Source of the DNA: Dysgonomonas sp. PF1-14
GTDB lineage: Bacteria > Bacteroidota > Bacteroidia > Bacteroidales > Dysgonomonadaceae
Length of the DNA: 64,000 nucleotides
Assembly: GCF_029892965.1 (NCBI RefSeq)
Contig: NZ_JARXWN010000001.1
Location: 186,001 to 250,000, forward strand
Direction: 5' to 3'
Under the pieces are notes generated by a model, which made no database searches, was not told where the DNA came from, and saw nothing but the letters and a program-made list of their open reading frames with translations. Both the position numbers and the translations under genes were made by a program. Position 1 is the stretch's first letter. Every line of letters begins with the position of its first letter. This document shows, piece after piece, positions 16,700 through 24,984 of the stretch.

Positions 16700-17470
16700 T
16701 TAAATAGATATCGTGGTGCCGTTGTTATTCCCTATCTGTGAGGCACTCATTATAATAACTTCTTTCACTCCCGATTCAATGGATTCGAAGGCATTTTCCA
16801 GTTTAGGAATCATTCCACCTTGTATGATTTGCTGTTCGACCAGTTTGTCAAAATCGCTTCTGTTCAGATGGGGTATAACACTGTCGTCATCATTTTCGTC
16901 CATCAGGACACCTTTCTTTTCGAAGCAGTATATAAGGCTGACGTCATATATTTGGGCTAAAGCCTTTGCTGTTTCACCTGCGATAGTGTCGGCATTGGTA
17001 TTCAGTATATTCCCTTGCCTGTCGTGGGTTAGTGGAGCCAGTACGGGTATTACTCCCTGAGCAATGAGGAAAGAAAGGGTATCTGCATTTACTTCTTTTA
17101 CATCCCCTACATAGCCATAATCGATGTCTTTTACAGGACGTTTTTCAGATCTGATAATATTCATGTCGGCTCCTGTCAGTCCCAGGGCATTCATTCCCAA
17201 AGCCTGTAATCCGGCAACAATATTTTTGTTTACTAGTCCGCCATACACCATAGTCACCACTTTGAGGGTTTCCTTATCGGTGATTCGACGGCCGTTTATC
17301 ATACGGCTCTCTATGCCCAGACGCTCGCCCAGTTTTGTCGCCGATCGTCCTCCGCCATGAACCAGAATTTTGTTTCCTTCTATTTTGGAAAAATCATTCA
17401 AAAGCTGCTTTAGCGATTCTTCTTCCTCTACAATTTTTCCTCCTACTTTTATAATGGTCAGTTTCTCCAT
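16700..17470 (-). CDS. argB: Acetylglutamate kinase
   Basis: Started at 17470 (MEKLTIIKVGGKIVEEEE), the protein has 256 residues, the standard length. An ATG at 17518 would place the start inside the rpsO terminator. The amino-acid-kinase fold is shown by KVGGK (8-12), the substrate loop HGGGRSATKLGERLG near residue 38, and a C-terminal GGMIPKLENAFESI segment. It phosphorylates N-acetylglutamate in arginine synthesis; in Bacteroidetes the pathway uses N-succinylated intermediates, so the substrate may be N-succinylglutamate (established for Bacteroides, inferred here). No other arg genes are adjacent. Confidence 0.94.
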   Translation of the reverse strand: MEKLTIIKVGGKIVEEEESLKQLLNDFSKIEGNKILVHGGGRSATKLGERLGIESRMINGRRITDKETLKVVTMVYGGLVNKNIVAGLQALGMNALGLTGADMNIIRSEKRPVKDIDYGYVGDVKEVNADTLSFLIAQGVIPVLAPLTHDRQGNILNTNADTIAGETAKALAQIYDVSLIYCFEKKGVLMDENDDDSVIPHLNRSDFDKLVEQQIIQGGMIPKLENAFESIESGVKEVIIMSASQIGNNNGTTISI

Positions 17471-17503
17471 TGCCTGTTGATATTTATATATGGAACAAAG
17501 AAA

Positions 17504-17535
17504 AAGAGATTGTCTCAATAAAGAAACAATCTCTT
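17504..17535 (-). terminator. Rho-independent terminator of rpsO
   Basis: AAGAGATTGT (17504-17513) and ACAATCTCTT (17526-17535) pair. On the minus strand the stem is followed by TTTCTTTG. It lies between rpsO and argB. Confidence 0.85.
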
Positions 17536-17556
17536 GATAAATTTTCGCACGAAAGA

Positions 17557-17826
17557 TTACTTTCTGAGTCCAAGCTCCTTAACGATAGCACGGTATCTTT
17601 CGATATCGTTTGCTACCAGATAATCCAGTAAACGACGACGTTTACCTACAAGGCGTCTCAATGATCTTTCTGTGTTATAGTCCTTCTTATTTAACTTCAA
17701 GTGTTCAGTTAAATGCGAAATACGGTATGAAAACAATGCTATCTGAGCTTCAGGTGAGCCAGTATCAGTGTTAGACTTTCCGTATTTTGCGAAGAGTTCT
17801 TGCTTTTTAGCTGAGTCTAAATACAT
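17557..17826 (-). CDS. rpsO: 30S ribosomal protein S15
   Basis: The 89-residue protein matches S15 throughout: KYGKSNTDTGSPEAQIALF, the LTEHLKLNKKDYNTERSL helix, and LVGKRRRLLDYL, which binds the 16S central domain. The length is standard. It is monocistronic, with a strong promoter (17860-17890) and its own terminator. No pnp gene follows, unlike in enterobacteria. Confidence 0.98.
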   Translation of the reverse strand: MYLDSAKKQELFAKYGKSNTDTGSPEAQIALFSYRISHLTEHLKLNKKDYNTERSLRRLVGKRRRLLDYLVANDIERYRAIVKELGLRK

Positions 17827-17859
17827 AAAGTAATTATTTATAATTTATTTAACGAGGTG

Positions 17860-17890
17860 CAAAGATAAAACTTATTTTGTGACAGACAAA
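17860..17890 (-). promoter_or_regulatory. Bacteroidetes-type promoter for rpsO
   Basis: On the minus strand TTTG (17887-17890), a 19-base spacer and TATCTTTG (17860-17867) match the TTTG-N19-TAnnTTTG consensus exactly. The box ends 34 bases before the rpsO start. Confidence 0.8.
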
Positions 17891-17912
17891 CATTTAGCGA
17901 ATAAATGTCTCC

Positions 17913-18281
17913 TTAAAAAGGAAGGTCGTCGCCATCGTCTCCGCTGAAATCTACCGGTGCGGCAGGAGGTGCTTGGTTCGGTGCTCCGTATGCAGGTGCG
18001 GCGGCTGGTGCTGCTGCTCCGGCAGGTTCTATTTTCCATGCTCTGAGATCAGTGTACCAGTTCCCGTTATATTCGCGGCTTTCTGCATCGAACGATACAT
18101 TCAGGATGCTGCCTACCTGAAGTACAGACTCATTTATCTTGTCGCCCCATAGTGTGATACACACCTTTTTGGGATACATGCCATCTGTTTCCAGTATTAT
18201 ATTTTGTTTACGCCATTCGCCGTTTTTCCCCATTCCTGTTTGTATTGGCAGTACCTGAATCAATTTAGCTGTTAATTCCAT
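17913..18281 (-). CDS. DUF3127 OB-fold protein with SSB-like acidic C-terminal tip
   Basis: From the ATG at 18281 (MELTAKLIQVLPIQTGMGK) the protein has 122 residues; an ATG at 18350 adds an unrelated leader. Residues 1-85 match DUF3127, a Bacteroidetes OB-fold-like family (WRKQNIILET, ITLWGDKIN, WYTDLRAWKIE). Then comes an Ala/Pro/Gly-rich linker of about 25 residues and the end GDDGDDLPF. Linker plus acidic-Pro-Phe tip is the architecture of single-stranded DNA-binding protein SSB, whose DDDIPF end recruits repair and replication proteins. No DNA-binding function has been shown from this sequence alone. It may be an accessory SSB-like protein. Confidence 0.85.
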   Translation of the reverse strand: MELTAKLIQVLPIQTGMGKNGEWRKQNIILETDGMYPKKVCITLWGDKINESVLQVGSILNVSFDAESREYNGNWYTDLRAWKIEPAGAAAPAAAPAYGAPNQAPPAAPVDFSGDDGDDLPF

Positions 18282-18400
18282 TATAACTTTATTTTGTTTG
18301 TATTTTTCTAAATCAGAGCATAAAAGTACAAAAAAATCAGGAATTTTCAATTTTAAAGGTTAAAGACCTGAAAATATCCCCTTACGCTTATCAAATAAGA

Positions 18401-18430
18401 AAACCTTCCGAATATAAATTCAGAAGGCTT
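18401..18430 (-). terminator. Terminator of the DUF4923 gene
   Basis: On the minus strand AAGCCTTCTGAAT and ATTCGGAAGGTTTT pair with G-U pairs over a four-base loop and end in a T run. It lies 28 bases past the DUF4923 stop. Confidence 0.7.
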
Positions 18431-18457
18431 CCCTGATTCTCTTATCTGAATGATCAG

Positions 18458-19060
18458 TTACTGCTTCTTTAAGGTAAGGCCGATCTGTATTCCATCATAA
18501 CCCTGTAGAAGGCTGTTTAGTGTACCTAGAGTAGAATTGCCTGTGGAGCTGCTGACATAAGAGATCACAGACATAAACTTATCGGCATCGAAAGTAAGTG
18601 TCATCTCGCTATCCGATTGAGAATAGTTCGCAGCAATAGTTGCCGACTCTGAGAACACAAGGTTTATTTTCTCTGTAGATTTATCGATACTGTATGTTCC
18701 ACTCTGGGTTTTACTGCTAAGCGCTACAGTGAAAGTACTGTCTGAATTGAAAGTAAAGGTTGTAGCACCTTCTTTGATTCCAACCTTGCTAAGTTGGGAA
18801 TTCAATTTACTCTCGATGCTGGATGTCGCCAGTTTTCCGCCCGCTTTTTTCAAGATATTATCCGATTTGAGTTCTACAGCTGAGCCTGTATAGCTCCATG
18901 TGCCGGATATATCTGTATCTGTACTGCTCGAAGAGCCTGTAACAGCAGATACTACACTGGATATGGTTTCTTTGTTGAGTAAATCCTTCAAAGACTGAGC
19001 ATGACCATTGCTTACTAATGCAAATAAGAACAGGGTCAAGATAAAAATATTCTTCTTCAT
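18458..19060 (-). CDS. DUF4923-family secreted protein
   Basis: The 200-residue protein has a signal peptide ending NGHAQ at residue 22. Next comes a Ser/Thr-rich stretch (SLKDLLNKETISSVVSAVTG), then a beta-rich lipocalin-like domain starting SGTWSYTGSAVELKSDN. This is the pattern of DUF4923, a family seen in gut Bacteroidales, with the conserved WxYxGxAVxxxSxN opening. No catalytic motif is visible. It is probably periplasmic or in the outer membrane. It is monocistronic with its own terminator. Confidence 0.8.
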   Translation of the reverse strand: MKKNIFILTLFLFALVSNGHAQSLKDLLNKETISSVVSAVTGSSSSTDTDISGTWSYTGSAVELKSDNILKKAGGKLATSSIESKLNSQLSKVGIKEGATTFTFNSDSTFTVALSSKTQSGTYSIDKSTEKINLVFSESATIAANYSQSDSEMTLTFDADKFMSVISYVSSSTGNSTLGTLNSLLQGYDGIQIGLTLKKQ

Positions 19061-19233
19061 AAGTTAAAAATGTTGGTTCTTACAAATTATTGTCAGTTGT
19101 TTGTGATAATTTGTATAAAGGTAAAAGGAGAAACAGAGATAGCCAATCATAATCGACAGAATCGGGAATCTGATAGACAGATAGCCCGAAAACAGGAGAA
19201 AATACTGCTTATGTCACACTATAATCTGTGACC

Positions 19234-20373
19234 TTATTCCTCTTCATCGAAAGGTATATTCTGCTGAGCATTCTCTATAGCCTGCATCCTTTCTGCTGCT
19301 GCGATGAATTCTTTGTAATAAGAAAGTATCAGCGTAGTAAGAGGTATGGCGATAATCATGCCCACTACTCCCAGCAGAGAGCCCCATACTGACAACGATA
19401 ATAATATAATAGCCGGATTCAGCCCCATTGCTTTTCCCATTATTCTGGGCACAAGGAACAAGTCCATGATACATTGTACGATCACATATATCAGTGCCAC
19501 AAGACCTATCATCACCCAGAAACTGTCGGCTGTCTGTGAAGCCCGCAACCAACATAGCAGTATTGCCGGAGGAAAGGTGATAACTTGCAGATAAGGGATC
19601 ATGTGTACCAGTCCGACTATAATACCGAACATGATGGCCAGCGGTAAACCGATAATATAAAATCCGGTAGCATACAATATAGCAAGGATAATACAGATGA
19701 ATGCCTGATGACGGAAATACTTGTTCATACTGGTCTCTACATCCAGTGTGATGCGTCCTACTATCGGGCGGTATTTAGGAGGGATGAGGAATCGCCATAA
19801 TTCGTTTATCTTATCGTAATCGAGCAGGATAAAAATAAGATAGAGCAATACTATGAATACAACAGTCAGCCCGAGTAGGAAAGTGACCGTATTAGAGAAG
19901 AGCGCTTCTACGGCAGGCCCCAGAAACTGGAATATCTCCACCAGATTGTCTTTCGACAGGCTCTCCTGAATTTCCTTAAAGTCGATATACCTGCCTATGG
20001 CATCGGCTACACTTACCGGAATGCCGTCTTTACTGATAGACGTAAGGTCGTAGCTTGCCACCAGAGCATTGATCTGCCAGATCTCATTTTCTATCAGTGG
20101 TACAAGGATGAATCCCAGCAAAGTTAATACGCCCGCTACCGATAGTAGAGTGAGTACGACTGCAAGGGAATGCACCAGTCTCAGCCTCTTTTGATAAAAC
20201 CTTACCAGCGGATTGAGCATATATGCCAACAGCCATGCGATGAAAAATGGCAAAAGCACATCTTTGAGTATATACAAAAAGTAAAGGCCGGCTCCGATGG
20301 CCAGTACACTGATCAGCATACGGATAGTCCTGTCAAAAGTAAAGGGCTTTTCAAATGGTTGTCCTAATGGCAT
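19234..20373 (-). CDS. AI-2E family transporter (permease)
   Basis: This 379-residue inner-membrane protein has the AI-2E/YdiK/TqsA layout: two N-terminal segments (LISVLAIGAGLYFLYIL, VLLPFFIAWLLAYMLNPLV), a polar region (about residues 105-145), then a C-terminal cluster of membrane segments. The conserved GxxxGLVHMIPYLQ (near residue 254) and VVGMIIAIPLTTLILSYYKE (near residue 336) are present. Members export the quorum signal AI-2 or, in some cases, exchange Na+/Li+ for protons; the substrate here is unknown. It is divergent from dacB, with a minus-strand promoter box at 20413-20420. Confidence 0.9.
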   Translation of the reverse strand: MPLGQPFEKPFTFDRTIRMLISVLAIGAGLYFLYILKDVLLPFFIAWLLAYMLNPLVRFYQKRLRLVHSLAVVLTLLSVAGVLTLLGFILVPLIENEIWQINALVASYDLTSISKDGIPVSVADAIGRYIDFKEIQESLSKDNLVEIFQFLGPAVEALFSNTVTFLLGLTVVFIVLLYLIFILLDYDKINELWRFLIPPKYRPIVGRITLDVETSMNKYFRHQAFICIILAILYATGFYIIGLPLAIMFGIIVGLVHMIPYLQVITFPPAILLCWLRASQTADSFWVMIGLVALIYVIVQCIMDLFLVPRIMGKAMGLNPAIILLSLSVWGSLLGVVGMIIAIPLTTLILSYYKEFIAAAERMQAIENAQQNIPFDEEE

Positions 20374-20412
20374 ATCAGAGTATAATTGATTGAATTATTT
20401 AGTATATCTTTA

Positions 20413-20420
20413 CAAAGATA
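20413..20420 (-). promoter_or_regulatory. Promoter -7 box for the AI-2E family gene
   Basis: The minus strand reads TATCTTTG, an exact TAnnTTTG box, 40 bases upstream of the start at 20373. It lies between the divergent gene starts. Confidence 0.55.
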
Positions 20421-20457
20421 TTCTATTTTTCCGATTCTCAGAAACAATTTGTCCACG

Positions 20458-21900
20458 ATGAAAGTAAAGATCAAACATTTATTATTCCTCTTCATATTAG
20501 CGCCTTACATGCTGACAGCCCAGACCCGCCAGACGGGGCTTCAGCAATTCCTCGGCCTGCCCGGACTAAAACACGCTTCGGTAGGAGTTTGTGTAAAAGA
20601 CCTCACAGGAAAACAGATCACAGGGTACAATGCAGAAAAGGCATACACTCCTGCATCTATACTGAAAGTGGTTACTACTGCTACTGCACTGGAAGTTCTC
20701 GGAGCTGACTATAAATACAAAACTACCCTCGCAAAAGATAAAGACAAAGCCAATCATCTGTTGATTCATGGGTATGGTGACCCTACATTGGGCACAAAGC
20801 ACCTCGATAATATATCTGACGCCTTCTTGTCTCAGTGGGTTGATCAGATAAAGGAAAGCTTTGATCCGGCAAAGCCTCTCGATATAACGGTGGTCGACGA
20901 CTATTTCGGTTATGACGGTATATCGCAACGCTGGATATATCAGGACTTAGGTAACTATTACGCTGCTGCTGCCTATGGTATCAGTGTCTATGATAATACA
21001 TATCAGCTATACTTCAACACCACAAGGCGCGACACTTGTCCCATTATATTGAAGACCGAGCCCGAAATAAACCTGTCTTTCCGAAATACATTGACACTGA
21101 ATACTTCGGGGCAGGACAACGGCTATATACAAGGATTGCCATTTTCGCAAGACCGTCTGTTGACGGGTAATATTCCTGCAGGAAAGGCTTCTTTCAGTAT
21201 CAAAGGCGATATTCCCAATCCCGGATTGTTTCTGGGCGAGACTTTGGCGAAGCAGCTATCAGCCAGTGGGCGTAATGTCGGACAAGTAGGCAGCACATAC
21301 GACAGATACTTTGCACAGATGTATTCAAAGGCTAAGACCACTTTCAATGAAGATATATTCTACACCCACAGTTCATACCCGCTCAGCGATATCATCAGAG
21401 ATACGAATGTGCGCAGCAACAACCATTATGCCGAGCATCTTATACGCACAGTAGGACGGGTAAAGAACCCTGACATCTATTCTTCCGCACTCGATGAGGG
21501 TGTAAATAAGACTAACGAACTATGGAAGGCCCGAGGGCTGAATACTACTGCCCTTATGATGTTCGACGGTAGTGGACTGTCTCCGTCCAATGCTGTCAGT
21601 CCTGTCTTTATGTGTGACCTGTTAGTCTATATGCAGGCAAAGAGTAAGAATGCCAAGGCTTTTCTCGAGTCGCTGCCTCAGGCAGGAAAGGAAGGCACTG
21701 TTGCCTATCGCCTCAGAGGCACTAAGCTGGCAGGTAAGGTATACATGAAAAGCGGAAGCATCAATGGTGTGCAATGCTTTGCCGGATATTATATAAACGG
21801 CGAGAAAAAGTATGCCTTCACCATCATGGTCAACAAATTCACAGGCTCACGCAGCCAGATCACAAAGGGGATAGATAATCTGCTGTTGTCTTTGTTTTAA
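20458..21900 (+). CDS. dacB: D-alanyl-D-alanine carboxypeptidase/endopeptidase, PBP4 type
   Basis: Started at the ATG at 20458, the protein has 480 residues with a signal peptide (MKVKIKHLLFLFILAPYMLTAQ). An ATG at 20386 adds 24 residues with no signal character. The three penicillin-binding motifs are present: S67-x-x-K70 (ASILK), SNN in NVRSNNHYAEH (near residue 325), and KSG in YMKSGSINGV (near residue 430). The spacing from SxxK to SxN is long, as in class C PBP4/DacB. The enzyme trims peptidoglycan peptides in the periplasm as a DD-carboxypeptidase and DD-endopeptidase. It is a single gene, divergent from the AI-2E permease gene. Confidence 0.94.
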   Translation: MKVKIKHLLFLFILAPYMLTAQTRQTGLQQFLGLPGLKHASVGVCVKDLTGKQITGYNAEKAYTPASILKVVTTATALEVLGADYKYKTTLAKDKDKANHLLIHGYGDPTLGTKHLDNISDAFLSQWVDQIKESFDPAKPLDITVVDDYFGYDGISQRWIYQDLGNYYAAAAYGISVYDNTYQLYFNTTRRDTCPIILKTEPEINLSFRNTLTLNTSGQDNGYIQGLPFSQDRLLTGNIPAGKASFSIKGDIPNPGLFLGETLAKQLSASGRNVGQVGSTYDRYFAQMYSKAKTTFNEDIFYTHSSYPLSDIIRDTNVRSNNHYAEHLIRTVGRVKNPDIYSSALDEGVNKTNELWKARGLNTTALMMFDGSGLSPSNAVSPVFMCDLLVYMQAKSKNAKAFLESLPQAGKEGTVAYRLRGTKLAGKVYMKSGSINGVQCFAGYYINGEKKYAFTIMVNKFTGSRSQITKGIDNLLLSLF

Positions 21901-22401
21901 TCTGTTGATTATCAGTGTGTATTTTTGGAAGGGTAACAAAGGTAACACATTTGACTACATTTCATCCCATCAATTTTTGACTCGCCTTCGCGCCGTCGAT
22001 TTTCAATTGCGTGAGACTAATTTTAACTAAAACCTCACATTTCTTACAAGTTTATTAGTTTATAGTCTACTAGCTTGCTAGTATTATTTTCTGTTTTTCA
22101 GGCGAACACATGGGTTCGCCCCTACAAACTCGTTCCCTTTTGAGGTTTTGCAACCCCCTCTCACTTTGGAGAAGGTCGGGGTGAGGTGAATTTAACTAAA
22201 ACCTTACAAAGATTACAGAATTTTCAATTTTTAAATCTAATATCTTCAAAGACCGCTTTTCTCAATACTAAAGATAAAATTCTTTCAGATTAATAAAGCG
22301 GATAACAGCCATCTGTTCATCTACAACATCTTGCTGGCGCGAACATCTTTCAATATAGTGTCAATGATATTGACAAATAGCATGGGGAGCAAGGTTGAAA
22401 A
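21901..22401. other. Gene-free region with mosaic of REP-like repeats
   Basis: No gene is seen. The region contains two copies of the TTTAACTAAAAcCTnACA motif (22021-22045 and 22191-22208), the hairpin unit AGGCGAACACA...CGCCCCTACA (22100-22126), a G/C-rich inverted stretch of the CCCCTCTC...GGGGTGAGG type (22152-22186), and the 33-base unit (22234-22266). Several match 3681-3741. It appears to be a landing site for short dispersed repeats. Confidence 0.65.
22100..22266. repeat. Dispersed intergenic repeat, copy B
   Basis: The segment carries the modules described for 3681-3741 in reversed order: the hairpin unit at 22100-22126 and the 33-base unit at 22234-22266. Between them lies CCCCCTCTCACTTTGGAGAA followed by GGTCGGGGTGAGG, an imperfect palindrome. 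Confidence 0.6.
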
Positions 22402-23046
22402 TCAGAACTTATAGCCTATACCCAAACTTATTGTATGTGTCTCTATTTTGGATCTTTTTTTGCTATCCGATCGAAAGTCATGTGTCCTCTGATATCCGGC
22501 ATGGAATGTTAAGCCACTTTGGAGTTCATAACCGGCAATTATGGCTCCACCGTAATACCAATGGTTCAATCCGAGTTTAATATAATTATCCGAATCTACT
22601 TCCCAAAAATCATCGAGGCTGGGTAATTCTCCATTCCCGATTTTCACTTTCGCATCATTAGAATCAAATCCGTAACCAACGATAGGTGCTAACCCGAAGA
22701 AAAACTTTCCATTACCTGCTTCAAATTGCCCTATTGCATATACCGGAACCTCTACAGATGAATATTCATATTTTGCTTTTTCTCCCCCGATCTTGATTTT
22801 ACCTTCAGTATAACTCATCATTAGCTCCGGTTGGAGAGCGAAGTTTCTGCTGAACTCTATTTTTACAAAACCGCCTAAGCTTGCGCCCAGTTCAAAACGA
22901 TTGTTCTTATCGTTCATTTTTATCAATCTCAAATTTGTCATATTTCCATTCAGTTTTAATCCGAATGATGCTTTTGTTTGAGCATTGACGTGCAAGGCTA
23001 GCGTACTACATATTAGCAAACTACAAGTGAAAATAATTCTTCTCAT
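22402..23046 (-). CDS. Outer-membrane beta-barrel protein
   Basis: From the ATG at 23046 (MRRIIFTCSLLICSTLALHV) the protein has 214 residues with a signal peptide ending NAQ at about residue 23; the ATG at 23142 adds an implausible leader. The mature part opens SFGLKLNGNMTNLRL and is predicted to form an eight-stranded barrel with the C-terminal end LGIGYKF. It is related in style to the barrels at 14363-15849, although sequence identity looks low. The gene is divergent from the two-component pair to its right, so it could be a target of that system; this is inference from position only. Confidence 0.82.
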   Translation of the reverse strand: MRRIIFTCSLLICSTLALHVNAQTKASFGLKLNGNMTNLRLIKMNDKNNRFELGASLGGFVKIEFSRNFALQPELMMSYTEGKIKIGGEKAKYEYSSVEVPVYAIGQFEAGNGKFFFGLAPIVGYGFDSNDAKVKIGNGELPSLDDFWEVDSDNYIKLGLNHWYYGGAIIAGYELQSGLTFHAGYQRTHDFRSDSKKRSKIETHTISLGIGYKF

Positions 23047-23192
23047 AAATCTGATATTTTTATTCTTTGAAATGAAAATTAAAGCCATTTGAAACTGTAA
23101 ATGTCTTAACAAATCTATAAGGGTGAAAATTTTTTTGACCAACCCCCCGTTTGCTTATGACGAACGAGTATAACGGTCTGAAAGGAATCCGT

Positions 23193-23200
23193 TAACTTTG
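23193..23200 (+). promoter_or_regulatory. Promoter -7 box directly ahead of the histidine kinase gene
   Basis: TAACTTTG fits TAnnTTTG and ends only four bases before the ATG at 23205. A start site about seven bases downstream would give a leaderless or nearly leaderless message. No good -33 TTTG is seen at the expected distance. Confidence 0.4.
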
Positions 23201-23204
23201 CACG

Positions 23205-24230
23205 ATGAAGTTCGATTATATTAAAAACTACGACCGGTTCATCAATCTGGTTTGGGTGTTTTTCGGAATTGTAATATGGATGTTGTACATAATTCAGTCA
23301 TCTGTAGTAGAGGGTGGTTTCCTGGCTGTCTCTGTTTTAGGAAGTGCCTATCCTTTTACAACATATCTGAGCCGGAATCTACTGCAAAAGGCGATAAAAC
23401 GGAAGAAGATGTTGTTGTTTACCGGACAGTTTTTTTTAGTTACCGCCTTAATGGCATTCTTTATACCTTTCATCCTCTATGGCTTTTTGTTTTTGGAGAG
23501 GAGCGGCATATTCAGTTCGTCCGAATTGATTATCAATGAGGATTCTTTCCTGTATGAATATTTGAATTCCTTTTTGGTTATTATTTTTGTCAATTTCGGC
23601 TTTTGCGGATTACGGTTTTACGAAATACATCTCAAACAGCAGAAAGCACTTATCGAGTTGCAGCTAAATACGCTTCAGGCACAGATAACCCCACACTTTA
23701 TGTTCAACATACTGAACCATATCCATGTGCTTATGCAAAGCGATGTTGAGTTGTCTTCTTCGTTGCTGATTAAATATTCGGATATATTGCGCTATCAACT
23801 GTATAGCGCAAAGGTAGAAGTTATCTCATTGAAGGAAGAAGTTGAGTTTCTGAACAACTTCATCGATGTGGAAATGATGCGCTGGAACGATAACATAGAT
23901 GTAAGCTGTTCGTGGAAAATGGAAGATAAAGAGAAGAAGATAGCCCCGTTGCTCTTAATCACTTTTATCGAAAATGCATTTAAACACGTCCCTCGCGATG
24001 ATTTTGAAAGAGGTTTCATTACTATCAGCCTTCATCAGGAAGGAAATACGATTCGTTTAGAGGTAGAAAATTCTAAATCTGTCATTACATCCCTCAAAAA
24101 GATAAATTCGGGATTGGGGCTGACTAATACCAGACAAAGATTAGATATTTTATATCCCGACAGATATGAGCTTTCGATAGAAGAGACGGAGAAAACATAT
24201 TGTTCAAAATTTACTTTAAATGTGCAATAA
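23205..24230 (+). CDS. LytS/YehU-type sensor histidine kinase
   Basis: The 341-residue protein has four membrane segments (about residues 14-30, 38-55, 70-98, 118-136), a short coiled linker, and then the His_kinase (PF06580) phosphoacceptor motif QAQITPHFMFNILNHI with H164. The ATPase half has the N box FIENAFKHVP (near residue 253) and a glycine box in SGLGLTNTRQRL. It has no separate periplasmic sensor domain, so the signal is probably sensed in the membrane. Its stop overlaps the start of the LytTR regulator gene by 11 bases, so the two are translationally coupled and form a cognate pair. Confidence 0.93.
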   Translation: MKFDYIKNYDRFINLVWVFFGIVIWMLYIIQSSVVEGGFLAVSVLGSAYPFTTYLSRNLLQKAIKRKKMLLFTGQFFLVTALMAFFIPFILYGFLFLERSGIFSSSELIINEDSFLYEYLNSFLVIIFVNFGFCGLRFYEIHLKQQKALIELQLNTLQAQITPHFMFNILNHIHVLMQSDVELSSSLLIKYSDILRYQLYSAKVEVISLKEEVEFLNNFIDVEMMRWNDNIDVSCSWKMEDKEKKIAPLLLITFIENAFKHVPRDDFERGFITISLHQEGNTIRLEVENSKSVITSLKKINSGLGLTNTRQRLDILYPDRYELSIEETEKTYCSKFTLNVQ

Positions 24231-24984
24231 GATGGTCGATATTGTATCAAAACAAAGGGAAGAACTGCTACTGAGATGTTTAGTAGTTGATGACGAATCT
24301 GTTGCTATCAAGGGAATTGTCAATTACATACAGAAGATAGATTTTCTGAAAGTAGAAGATACCTGTACCTCGGCGCTTCAGGCTGCAACCATCATCGAGA
24401 AAAAAGAAATAGACCTGATGTTCCTTGATATTAATATGCCGCATCTTTCCGGGCTTGATTTTTTAGAATCGTTAGAGAAAGCGCCTTTAACTATTATAAC
24501 AACGGCTTATTCGGAATATGCTTTGGAAGGATATCGCTTAAATGTTGTGGACTATTTGCTGAAACCCATTTCCTTTCAACGTTTCTTTCAGGCTGTGATC
24601 AAGGCACAAAGTGCTTTCCAATCTAATATTTCTTTCAGGCAGGATGAAGGGAGGCCAACATCCGATTTGTATGTTCGTCAGGGCGATACTTTTCGGAAAA
24701 TACTGAGGGAGGATATTTTGTATGTCGAAGGTATGCAGAACTATTTGAAGCTCTATTTTAAGGATGAAGTATTGATCATTCATCAAACAATGATCTCACT
24801 GGAAGAAATGCTCCCTGATGATCAGTTTTTCAGAATACACCGGTCGTTCCTTATCAATATATCTCATATCGAAACAATTTCGGGAGGACGGATAGTGGTT
24901 GGAGGTAAAGAATTACCTATTGCATCTTCCCGTAAAGAAGAACTGCTAAGAACTGTTGTTCAAAAGAAATTGATAAGTAAATAG
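24220..24984 (+). CDS. LytTR-family response regulator
   Basis: The 254-residue protein has a receiver domain with acidic pocket D24-D25, phosphoacceptor D70 (LMFLDINMP), the conserved Thr in TTAYSEYA and Lys in LLKPIS. The C-terminal LytTR DNA-binding domain spans about residues 150-245, with the family signature ILYVEGMQNYLKLYF and FFRIHRSFLIN. LytTR proteins bind direct repeats upstream of target genes. An alternative start at 24232, just past the kinase stop, would shorten it by four residues. It is the partner of the kinase at 23205-24230. The divergent barrel gene is a candidate target. Confidence 0.93.
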   Translation: MCNKMVDIVSKQREELLLRCLVVDDESVAIKGIVNYIQKIDFLKVEDTCTSALQAATIIEKKEIDLMFLDINMPHLSGLDFLESLEKAPLTIITTAYSEYALEGYRLNVVDYLLKPISFQRFFQAVIKAQSAFQSNISFRQDEGRPTSDLYVRQGDTFRKILREDILYVEGMQNYLKLYFKDEVLIIHQTMISLEEMLPDDQFFRIHRSFLINISHIETISGGRIVVGGKELPIASSRKEELLRTVVQKKLISK

